A stretch of DNA of 29,472 nt from a virus: positions 1 to 29,472 of the IMG/VR virus record IMGVR_UViG_3300030107_005493; one strand, 5' to 3'. A model generated the notes under the pieces. The model had not been told where the DNA came from, searched no databases, and saw only the letters and a program-made list of their open reading frames with translations. This document shows, piece after piece, positions 23,664-29,472 of the stretch. How positions within the stretch are numbered: the stretch's first letter is position 1; each line of letters opens with the position of its first letter. Position numbers and translations under genes: made by a program.

Positions 23664-24145
23664 TGATTAAATTAAAAGACTTAATACTCGAAAGACCACA
23701 GAGTGAAAAAACACATAAAACACAAATAATGACAAAATTAGTTGCTCCAATAGTGGCCAAAATTCTTAAAAAGCAAAAATTACCTGTTGTGGGTACGGTT
23801 ACTAAGAAACATAATTATGCGTCAGATATTAGTGATTTCTATTGGGATGAAGATAGAGCGGACAAACCATTAGATAAAAAATATGAATGGGCTGTAGGTT
23901 GGAATAAAGCAGCAGGTTGGATACAACTTTACAACAGAGACACTAATAGCGATACTTGGAAGAAATATTGGAAACCAAAAAAACCTACAAGAAAATTATA
24001 TTTCGCATTAAAGAGAGCATTTAAAGATAACCCAAGAATGGAGTTGTATGACGACTCAGGAACAATCAAGTACAGAAGTGTCGTGACTTGGGAACCATTT
24101 ATGAAAACAATAGGATATAAATACGCATTTAGCGATTCGAAATAA
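23663..24145 (+). CDS. Tagged protein of unknown function, probable internal head protein
   Basis: 160 residues from the ATG at 23663, chosen over ATG 23657 because it gives the shared start MIKLKDLILE, overlaps the previous stop (TAATG) and lies seven bases after AGGA. E10 with I8 fits cleavage by a T4-type prohead protease after L-x-E. The remainder is basic and Trp/Tyr-rich with mixed helix and strand; KKYEWAVGWNKAAGWIQLYN (about 75-94) looks like a folded core, and the end (VTWEPFMKTIGYKY) like a closing strand. I recognise no enzyme motif. It overlaps the next gene by one base. Confidence 0.7.
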   Translation: MIKLKDLILERPQSEKTHKTQIMTKLVAPIVAKILKKQKLPVVGTVTKKHNYASDISDFYWDEDRADKPLDKKYEWAVGWNKAAGWIQLYNRDTNSDTWKKYWKPKKPTRKLYFALKRAFKDNPRMELYDDSGTIKYRSVVTWEPFMKTIGYKYAFSDSK

Positions 24146-24540
24146 TGATAAAACTAAAAGAATTATTAACCGAATGGAACGATACTTCATTCAAAGATTT
24201 ACCAAAAAGGTGGTCTAAGCCTGTGATGAAAGGTACGGAACCTGATGGTCTTACGGAATTTGAAAGATTGGGTGGTATTGATGTAGAGTTAGGAAAAGTT
24301 TATACGGATATTGATAGACCACCTTTTAAAACATCGAAACAAATTCAAAATGAGGCACCTATGAGTGATACCAAAAAGGGTTTTCTCATGTTGAAGATAT
24401 GGGGACAGAGTTGGAGTGTTAACATGGGTAAGGTTTTCAAAGGTGTGAATCGTGAAAAACCAGCTATGATTAAAAAAGGTTTGAAAGAACTAAAAATATT
24501 ACATAAAAAAATAGAAGAACAAATAGAAGATTTGATATGA
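24145..24540 (+). CDS. Tagged protein of unknown function, probable internal head protein
   Basis: 131 residues. It starts MIKLKELLTE, with E10 and L8 in the position expected for prohead protease cleavage. After a short linker come a compact mixed region (LTEFERLGGIDVELGKVYTD at about 36-55; FLMLKIWGQSWSVNMGKVFK at about 85-104) and a C-terminal charged helix (KKGLKELKILHKKIEEQIED). No known domain is recognised. Start and stop overlap the neighbours by one (TAATG) and four bases (ATGA), so it belongs to a coupled series. Confidence 0.7.
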   Translation: MIKLKELLTEWNDTSFKDLPKRWSKPVMKGTEPDGLTEFERLGGIDVELGKVYTDIDRPPFKTSKQIQNEAPMSDTKKGFLMLKIWGQSWSVNMGKVFKGVNREKPAMIKKGLKELKILHKKIEEQIEDLI

Positions 24541-24803
24541 TTAAACTAAAATATTTACTAATAACATTATTAGGTATATCATTTTTAGATGGGCAAGAAA
24601 TTTTAAAAGATGGTATTAAACCAACATCATTCACTTATGAAGAAGCGGTAGAAATGTTAAAGGCTCGTGATGCTGAGTGGAAAGCTAAAGTTAAGAAGTT
24701 AGAAGAGAAGGTATATGTGGATTCTCTTATCATAGTTGCAAAAAACGCTCACATTGAATCTCAAAAGAAACAGATAAAGGTATTGGAGTTACTTACAAAA
24801 TGA
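24537..24803 (+). CDS. Small exported or membrane-anchored coiled-coil protein, spanin-like layout
   Basis: 88 residues. It opens with MIKLKYLL like its neighbours, but position 10 is Thr and the sequence runs on as a hydrophobic signal or anchor (LLITLLGISFLDGQ, about 7-20). The rest (about 35-88) is a charged helix with heptad-like spacing (EAVEMLKARDAEWKAKVKKL; SQKKQIKVLELL). A short N-terminal membrane segment with a periplasmic coiled coil is the layout of inner-membrane spanins, but position within the tagged set is unusual for a lysis gene and no outer spanin is seen next to it. It could also be a periplasmic protein. It overlaps both neighbours by four bases (ATGA). Confidence 0.6.
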   Translation: MIKLKYLLITLLGISFLDGQEILKDGIKPTSFTYEEAVEMLKARDAEWKAKVKKLEEKVYVDSLIIVAKNAHIESQKKQIKVLELLTK

Positions 24804-25180
24804 TTAAGTTAAAAGACATATTATCAGAAGTTTATAAGCATCAATTGTATGGAAGTGATACACAACACTTTTTTGTAAAGAAACCATTCAATCTTTATGT
24901 TGCTAGTGGTGATAAAGAACCTACTGGACAATGGTCTACTGCTGGACCTGGTGGTAACAAAATGATTTACAGAGATAAGCCTACTATGGTGAGAGCTGAA
25001 AAAGGAATGCAGATTAGTAACTTACCAGGTGGTGTATTTCTTATAGATAGAAAAAAGAAACAGGCAGTTAGAATCATTGTTAAAAAGGGTGGAACGGGTA
25101 GACCATCTAATTTAGAAAATATACCTGAAAGAGGTCATATCAATTTTCACGATTATAGTTCTTGGAAAAGATGGTTATGA
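24800..25180 (+). CDS. Tagged protein of unknown function, probable internal head protein
   Basis: 126 residues starting MIKLKDILSE, with the cleavage-type E10 and L8. The remainder looks like a small beta-rich fold: HFFVKKPFNLYVASGD, KMIYRDKPTMVRAEKGMQIS and GGVFLIDRKKKQAVRIIVKK (about 70-90), closing with a Trp-rich end (SSWKRWL). It has a net basic charge and no catalytic motif that I recognise. The TGA stop overlaps the next ATG by two bases (ATGA), so translation of the next gene is likely coupled to it. Confidence 0.7.
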   Translation: MIKLKDILSEVYKHQLYGSDTQHFFVKKPFNLYVASGDKEPTGQWSTAGPGGNKMIYRDKPTMVRAEKGMQISNLPGGVFLIDRKKKQAVRIIVKKGGTGRPSNLENIPERGHINFHDYSSWKRWL

Positions 25181-25563
25181 TAAAACTATCACATCTTCTT
25201 TTAGAAAGAATAGATTACCTCGATACCGCAAAACAACTTATCAAGAAATACAAATTAAAAAGCAAGGTTAAGTTTGGTGCAGTTCATGATTATGGTGATT
25301 ACATACCTGAAACCGATACTATATTGTTGAATCGTTCTTATCCAAATGTAAAAGAATTCATCATATCTGTATTACACGAAATAAAACACGCTCTCGATGC
25401 CGACAGATTGGGTTGGAGAAAGTTTAAGAAGAAATACGACCAAGCTGGTACGATGGCAGCCTATCATGGTAAAGACCCTCATGATGATAACAAATGGGAA
25501 GAGTTAGCTGAAAAGTGGGCACGAAAGGAATACAGAAGAAAATGGAGCAAGATTTTTAGGTAG
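25177..25563 (+). CDS. Tagged HExxH zinc-metallopeptidase-like protein, probable packaged effector
   Basis: 128 residues from ATG 25177, which overlaps the previous stop (ATGA) and gives the shared start MIKLSHLLLE with E10 and L8; upstream in-frame TTG 25162 and ATG 25171 would hide this tag. A zincin motif H-E-I-K-H spans residues 67-71 in a helix (VLHEIKHALDADRLGW). The third ligand could be in the later helix WEELAEKWARKEYRRKW (E108 or E109). The size and layout resemble minimal zincins, not the usual peptidoglycan endopeptidases, so a protease role against a host or phage protein is more likely than lysis. If the tag is a capsid-targeting signal, this protein would be packaged and injected; both points are inference. 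It closes the tagged block. Confidence 0.65.
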   Translation: MIKLSHLLLERIDYLDTAKQLIKKYKLKSKVKFGAVHDYGDYIPETDTILLNRSYPNVKEFIISVLHEIKHALDADRLGWRKFKKKYDQAGTMAAYHGKDPHDDNKWEELAEKWARKEYRRKWSKIFR

Positions 25564-25579
25564 TTTTAACAAACAAGGT

Positions 25580-25588
25580 TATACTTAT
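25580..25588 (+). promoter_or_regulatory. TATACTTAT element, part of a 17-base near-repeat, before the DNA-metabolism block
   Basis: AACAAGGTTATACTTAT at 25572-25588 differs by one base from 16668-16684. The gap between the tagged block and the nuclease gene is only 29 bases, and the element ends four bases before the ATG at 25593. If it is a promoter core, the transcript would be nearly leaderless or start further downstream; it could instead be an operator or RNA site. Confidence 0.35.
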
Positions 25589-25592
25589 CAAT

Positions 25593-25925
25593 ATGAAAAC
25601 AAGATCTGCCAAGAATAAAGGCAAAAGGTTACAAAATAATATTCGAGACATTCTTCTCGAAACATTTACACAATTAGAAGAAGATGATATTAAATCCACT
25701 ACTATGGGAGAAAGTGGAGAAGATATACAACTTTCACCTGCTGCTCGTAAATTAATACCATATGCCATAGAATGTAAGAATCAAGAAAAGTTAAACATAT
25801 GGGAATCATTAAAACAGGCCGAGTCGAATAGTGAAAAAGGTAAACCCGTGTTAATATTTAAGAGGAACCGTAGTAAAACCTACGCCGTATTAGAAATTCA
25901 AGATTTTATTGATTTAATAAAATGA
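25593..25925 (+). CDS. PD-(D/E)xK-type nuclease, resolvase-like
   Basis: 110 residues. A basic N-terminus (MKTRSAKNKGKRLQNNIRDI) leads into a helix, then GESGEDIQLSPAARKL (39-54) and YAIECKNQEKLNIWESLKQA (57-76). D44, E60 and K62 (E-C-K) make the PD-(D/E)xK triad, with the helix after K62 and the strand PVLIFKRNRSKTYAVLE completing the fold. Small proteins of this plan serve phages as Holliday-junction resolvase-like or recombination endonucleases. The neighbours are primase and Mre11/Rad50, so a role in DNA recombination or repair fits. There is no strong ribosome binding site near the ATG. It overlaps the next gene by four bases. Confidence 0.75.
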   Translation: MKTRSAKNKGKRLQNNIRDILLETFTQLEEDDIKSTTMGESGEDIQLSPAARKLIPYAIECKNQEKLNIWESLKQAESNSEKGKPVLIFKRNRSKTYAVLEIQDFIDLIK

Positions 25926-27046
25926 TTGATTTATCTCAAGAGTATGATGTGTATGTTGCCACAGAAGTAGGTGATTATTCACATGGTGGTATTTCGGTTT
26001 GGGTTGACAAGTGGATTTCTGAGGTGGCACCTCACTTAAATACTCGACCTATATTAATATTAGAAGTTGAACAGACACAAGAGTGGGTTGAATATGCTGT
26101 TCAGTTTGTTGATGTGATTCACAGACCTGGTTCGGATTGGAAATGGGAATATACTATGTCGAGTCTACCCATTCCAAACTATTTTTCTCTACCTGATAGA
26201 AAAACAGTTGATATGATAATAAAAGGTGCAAAAAAACTACATCTCTTATCCTATCCCTTACCTATACTATACTCTGGTAATCAAAAAGGTTTGACCTCAC
26301 AGGAAATGAGAAATACCTATGATAGAGATATTGATTCTATTTGTGTTCATAGTCGTGAAAGGTCAACACTTTTATATCAACGAAAACTAATGAAATTCAA
26401 TAAAGAGTCTCTACATTATCAGAATATGTCGATAGAGTTTCAGGAACTATTAATAAAAGAATCAAAGGAATCTATATGGATTGGAGTTGAAGAAGAAGTT
26501 GATTTTGACCATAACATTTCGAATGTTTACGAGTTTGAACATAACCTTTCAGCTGTCCAATCTAATGTGGTGGGATTTCCTGCTCGATGTGAACCAAGAA
26601 AAAATATTAAGTATTTATCTGATATCGAATCCATAGCACTAACAAATTCAATATCAGTTGAACAATCAATAAAACACTATAAATCAAAGTTCACATTGGA
26701 TAAAACTCATATCGAAGATTATACAAGAGAAAAAGTTCACAATTTTTTTAAAAGTTCTGAATGGGGAATAAGTCATAGTTGCTTTAAAAATGAACCATTT
26801 GGGTATAGTATATTTCAATCAGTAGATTATGGAAAGATTCCTATAATACACACAGATTGGTGTGAAAAAATGAAGTATCCCTTTAGGGCTTCTACCGTGG
26901 CCCAATTTAAAAAACAAGTTGCTAAAATTTCTGAACTTTCTGTAGATGAGCGTAATACTTATTTAGGAGATTTAAGAGATTACTTATCAAAGTACTCAAG
27001 TACTGAACAATGGAGAGATGAACTCTTACACATATACAATAAGTGA
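25922..27046 (+). CDS. GT-B-like glycosyltransferase, possibly acting on phage DNA
   Basis: 374 residues. The N-terminus (YDVYVATEVGDYSHGGISVW) has the strand, Gly-Gly and helix of a GT-B Rossmann domain. Near residues 288-310 it reads NEPFGYSIFQSVDYGKIPII, resembling the E-P-F-G...E-A...G-x-P nucleotide-sugar site of GT4 family enzymes, with Gln/Asp in place of the usual second Glu/Ala. It ends in charged helices typical of GT-B C-termini. It lies between a nuclease and primase, overlapping the first by ATGA and the second by TGATG, so it belongs to the DNA block rather than a surface-sugar locus. T4 glucosylates hydroxymethylcytosine with GT-B enzymes; a DNA-modifying role here is an inference from position, and no base-modifying synthase is visible in the window. 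Confidence 0.55.
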   Translation: MIDLSQEYDVYVATEVGDYSHGGISVWVDKWISEVAPHLNTRPILILEVEQTQEWVEYAVQFVDVIHRPGSDWKWEYTMSSLPIPNYFSLPDRKTVDMIIKGAKKLHLLSYPLPILYSGNQKGLTSQEMRNTYDRDIDSICVHSRERSTLLYQRKLMKFNKESLHYQNMSIEFQELLIKESKESIWIGVEEEVDFDHNISNVYEFEHNLSAVQSNVVGFPARCEPRKNIKYLSDIESIALTNSISVEQSIKHYKSKFTLDKTHIEDYTREKVHNFFKSSEWGISHSCFKNEPFGYSIFQSVDYGKIPIIHTDWCEKMKYPFRASTVAQFKKQVAKISELSVDERNTYLGDLRDYLSKYSSTEQWRDELLHIYNK

Positions 27047-27996
27047 TGATTGACGAAACAAAACTATTATTATTATTAGATAGGTTATTAGGAACAAAAC
27101 ACAAGAAACACAAAAAGCATGGACAATATGCTTGGATGTGTCCTTTCTGTAACCATTATAAACCAAAATTAGAAATCAATATTTTGAAATCGGTTTGGCA
27201 TTGTTGGGTGTGTGATAAAAAAGGTAGAAGTTTATTTCCGCTATTGAAGTCCTTAAACGCCAGTCAATCCGATTTCAATGAATTAAGTGAAGTAGTTGGA
27301 GACTCACCAAGAAGAAACAAAGTAGAAGATACCAAAGAGGTTTGTCGTTTACCACAGGAGTTTAAACCAATGTGGGAGAAGTCATCTACACCCATGTATA
27401 AAAACTCATTGTTATACTTAAAGAAACGAGGAATTACACAAGAAGATATGTTAAAATATAACATAGGATATTGTGAATCAGGTTTATATTCTAATAGAAT
27501 TATTATTCCATCATATGACGAAGATGGTAAGTTAAATTTTTTTGTTGGTAGAGATGTGTATGAAAGTACAATGAAATATAGAAACTCACCGACCACTAAA
27601 GATGTTGTTGGATTTGGTTTATTTATCAATTGGGATGAACCAATTGTACTATGTGAAGGGCCTTTTGATGCTATTGCGATAAAAAGAAATGCCGTTCCAT
27701 TATTTGGAAAACAAATATTAAAATCTTTACAGAAAAAAATAATAGAGAAAAAAGTTAAACGGATATATATATCATTAGACACAGATGCTATTAGTGACTC
27801 TTTAAAAATGGTTGAAGAGTTTATGAGAAATGGCGTCGATGTATATTTTGTTAGTTTAACTGAAAAGGATCCGTCCGATTTGGGTTTTGAAAAAATGATT
27901 GATATTTTATATCAAACGGTTAAAATGAAATTCTCGGATTTGATGAGATATAAATTAAATGGAAAAAAGAAAACGCCCATCAGTTTGGAAATTTAA
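27046..27996 (+). CDS. 61: DNA primase, gp61/DnaG-type
   Basis: 316 residues from ATG 27046 (GTG 27043 is also in frame; the ATG overlaps the previous TGA). T4 gp61 has 342. A zinc ribbon uses C32-P-F-C35 and C53-W-V-C56, with H37 nearby. The catalytic core includes YLKKRGITQEDMLKYNIGYC (about 122-141), RIIIPSYDEDGKLNFFVGRD, and a TOPRIM fold with the acidic VLCEGPFDAIAIK (about 199-211) and the D-x-D of YISLDTDA (about 241-248). It makes RNA primers for lagging-strand synthesis with a gp41-type helicase, which is not in the window. The last 38 bases overlap the next small gene. Confidence 0.9.
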   Translation: MIDETKLLLLLDRLLGTKHKKHKKHGQYAWMCPFCNHYKPKLEINILKSVWHCWVCDKKGRSLFPLLKSLNASQSDFNELSEVVGDSPRRNKVEDTKEVCRLPQEFKPMWEKSSTPMYKNSLLYLKKRGITQEDMLKYNIGYCESGLYSNRIIIPSYDEDGKLNFFVGRDVYESTMKYRNSPTTKDVVGFGLFINWDEPIVLCEGPFDAIAIKRNAVPLFGKQILKSLQKKIIEKKVKRIYISLDTDAISDSLKMVEEFMRNGVDVYFVSLTEKDPSDLGFEKMIDILYQTVKMKFSDLMRYKLNGKKKTPISLEI

Positions 27997-28186
27997 TGAT
28001 GATGATTGGAAGATTCACATTAGTAGTGAATCCTTAAAAGAAAAAATACAAGAAAAGTTTAATCTTAAAAAGACAGATACTATTTACTATGAAAATGGTA
28101 CTTTTCAAGAGGAAACTGCTTGGGACTTAGTAATTCCCAATAAAATAATTAACAAAGTAAAAAAATACATCAAGGATAATAGTTGA
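27959..28186 (+). CDS. Small charged protein overlapping primase
   Basis: 75 residues starting inside the primase gene (38-base overlap); no later in-frame ATG exists before the middle of the protein. It is rich in Lys, Asp and Glu, with WKFNDDDWKIHISSESLKEK (about 10-29) and a closing VIPNKIINKVKKYIKDN helix. It has no known domain. Its TGA stop overlaps the TTG start of the next gene. Position between primase and Mre11-Rad50 suggests a DNA-metabolism accessory protein, function unknown. Confidence 0.6.
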   Translation: MEKRKRPSVWKFNDDDWKIHISSESLKEKIQEKFNLKKTDTIYYENGTFQEETAWDLVIPNKIINKVKKYIKDNS

Positions 28187-29472
28187 TAAAAAATGTTGTA
28201 AAAGTTCCTTTTCGAAAACTTAAACACATACACCACATATCGGATATACAAATCCGAAACCTTAAACGACACAAGGAATACGAAGAAGTATTCAATCGTT
28301 TATACGAAAAGGTCAAAGAAAACAAAGACAATGCTGTTGCCTATATAGGTGGTGATATAGCACATTCCAAAACTGAGATGTCACCTGAATTGGTTGACCA
28401 ACTCTCAAGGTTGTTTAAGAATCTATCCGACATAGTTCCAACGATAATTATTGCTGGTAACCACGATTGTAATCTAAACAATCGTTCTCGTATGGATGTT
28501 CTCACACCAATAGTTGAGAATCTTAATCATCCAAACTTACATTATGCCAAAGATTCAGGCATCTATAAATGTGCTGATGTTTCATTTGTAGTGTGGGATT
28601 GTTGGGATACAGAAGATAACTTTATCACAGCAGACCAAGTAGAAGGTGATACCAAGATTGTATTGTTTCATGGAACCGTAGATAAATGTGAAACCGATTT
28701 AGGTTTTAATCTACCATCAGATGTAAAGATTACCAAGTTTGATGGATACGATATGGGATTGTTGGGTGATATTCATAAAAGACAACATCTTAACAAAGAA
28801 GAAACAATATCCTATTGTGGTTCGTTGGTTCAACAGAATCACGGAGAAGGATTAGACCACGGCTATTTACTATGGGATGTTCCTAAGAGAAAATCCACAT
28901 ATATTCCAATCCACAATGATTATGGATATTATACATTAGATATTGATAATGGAGTTGTTCCCGATGTAGATGATATGCCAAAAAAGGCCAGAGTTAGAGT
29001 AAGGGTGTCTAATACCGACTCTGTTCAATTAAAGAAGGCCTTGAGTGTAATACAGACCAAATATGGTATAAAAGAAATAGCTGTTAATCGTACAGACAGA
29101 TTGACAGAAAGAGTCCGTGATGGACAAGTTGTTGATGTCGGAGACATTACTAATCCTGAGTATCAGTATGAGTTGATAGAAGATTACTTAGGTAGAAATC
29201 ATATCGTGGATGAAAAAACATTACTAAAAATAAAAGATATAAATGATGAGTTAAACTCAGACTTACCCGATGAAGATATAAATAGAAATGTTTTTTGGAA
29301 AATAAAAAGATTTGAATGGTCGAATATGTTTAGTTATGGTGAAGATAATGTTATAGACTTCACTAAACTCAATGGGATTATTGGAATGTTCGCACCAAAC
29401 GCAAGTGGAAAATCAGCATTATTAGATTCCCTTTCATTCTGTTTATTTGATACATCGGCAAGAGCATTTAAA
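28183..29472 (+). CDS. Mre11-Rad50 (SbcD-SbcC, gp47-gp46) fusion protein, truncated at the window end
   Basis: One open frame of 430 codons runs from TTG 28183 to the window edge. An in-frame TAG lies immediately upstream, AAGGA (28172-28176) is six bases before the TTG, and the next in-frame ATG would cut off the first nuclease motif, so TTG is the start. Residues 1-270 are an Mre11 metallophosphoesterase: HISDIQI (D21, with Gln23 where His is usual), GGDIAH (D58), AGNHD (93-95), LFHGTVD and LLGDIHKRQ. After a linker with acidic helices, residues from about 378 are a Rad50 N-terminus: FEWSNMFSYGEDNVIDF and Walker A APNASGKSALLDSL (about 404-417). T4 encodes gp47 and gp46 separately; here there is no stop, frameshift or start between them. 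The complex resects DNA ends for recombination-dependent replication. The coiled coil, signature motif and Walker B lie beyond the window. Confidence 0.92.
   Translation, partial: MIKNVVKVPFRKLKHIHHISDIQIRNLKRHKEYEEVFNRLYEKVKENKDNAVAYIGGDIAHSKTEMSPELVDQLSRLFKNLSDIVPTIIIAGNHDCNLNNRSRMDVLTPIVENLNHPNLHYAKDSGIYKCADVSFVVWDCWDTEDNFITADQVEGDTKIVLFHGTVDKCETDLGFNLPSDVKITKFDGYDMGLLGDIHKRQHLNKEETISYCGSLVQQNHGEGLDHGYLLWDVPKRKSTYIPIHNDYGYYTLDIDNGVVPDVDDMPKKARVRVRVSNTDSVQLKKALSVIQTKYGIKEIAVNRTDRLTERVRDGQVVDVGDITNPEYQYELIEDYLGRNHIVDEKTLLKIKDINDELNSDLPDEDINRNVFWKIKRFEWSNMFSYGEDNVIDFTKLNGIIGMFAPNASGKSALLDSLSFCLFDTSARAFK

Noticed and set aside
21396-25200. Recent DNA duplication as the source of the repeated gene starts
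   Set aside because: The copies differ at many synonymous positions and the proteins behind them are unrelated, so selection on the peptide explains the likeness better.
25177-25563. Endolysin call for the HExxH protein
   Set aside because: It lacks the signatures of cell-wall peptidases such as M15 or M23, has no wall-binding part, and carries the shared tag of its neighbours.
27264-27782. 172-codon minus-strand frame
   Set aside because: It lies wholly inside primase, which has clear zinc-ribbon and TOPRIM motifs on the + strand; the minus frame is Ser/Phe/Ile-rich without any motif.
1-29472. tRNA genes, CRISPR arrays, insertion sequences, integrase or attachment sites
   Set aside because: None was seen: gaps are too short for tRNAs, there are no regularly spaced repeats, and there are no transposase or recombinase motifs.

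Overview
The window is 29.5 kb of an AT-rich tailed-phage genome. It is tightly packed, every gene lies on the + strand, and most neighbours overlap by 1-4 bases or are a few bases apart. A GPW/gp25-type wedge protein, a gp6-type baseplate wedge protein, an OB-fold spike-like protein, a gp61-type primase and Mre11/Rad50 (gp47/gp46) homologues point to a T4-like contractile-tailed virus (myovirus), probably marine. The host looks like a Gram-negative diderm: the phage encodes a probable outer-membrane beta-barrel, a lipoprotein with acidic residues straight after the lipobox cysteine, and signal peptides ending in F-A-Q or F-G-Q. That style suggests the Bacteroidota/Marinimicrobia (FCB) group, but this is inference.

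Layout. (1) 1-169: AT-rich leader with a hairpin and a possible late promoter. (2) 170-16664: baseplate and tail-tip module, with helical protein, spike-like protein, two unknowns, gp25, gp6, a DNRLRE-like beta protein, a 7Fe/8Fe-type ferredoxin, a small protein, a PKD/InlB-repeat-like protein, a 1362-residue protein with a lectin-like domain, and three further virion proteins, two of which share a C-terminal module. (3) 16717-20345: an envelope cassette of outer-membrane barrel, lipoprotein, membrane protein with an N-terminal MshEN (c-di-GMP-type) domain, exported thioredoxin-fold protein without CxxC, and a three-helix Popeye-type protein with a cyclic-nucleotide-binding fold. (4) 20379-21387: lysis-type membrane genes (3TM holin family and a second two-helix protein) with two tiny genes. 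(5) 21396-25563: seven consecutive genes, five of which start with the same ten-residue pattern M-[IV]-K-L-x-x-[IL]-[LI]-x-E. (6) 25593-29472: DNA metabolism, with a PD-(D/E)xK nuclease, a GT-B-like glycosyltransferase, primase, a small protein, and a single polypeptide joining Mre11 nuclease to the start of a Rad50 ATPase, cut by the window end.

The two most interesting signals are these. First, the repeated N-terminal tag in region 5 has the length and the [LI]-x-E ending of the T4 capsid-targeting sequence that prohead protease gp21 removes, which suggests a set of internal head proteins packaged with the DNA and delivered to the host. Second, region 3 puts two nucleotide-second-messenger-type sensor folds next to exported and outer-membrane proteins, a combination I do not know from any described phage system.

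The genes form one assembly-to-takeover programme: tail parts, envelope remodelling or exclusion, lysis, packaged effectors, then replication and recombination. No tRNA, CRISPR array, insertion sequence or integrase was seen.
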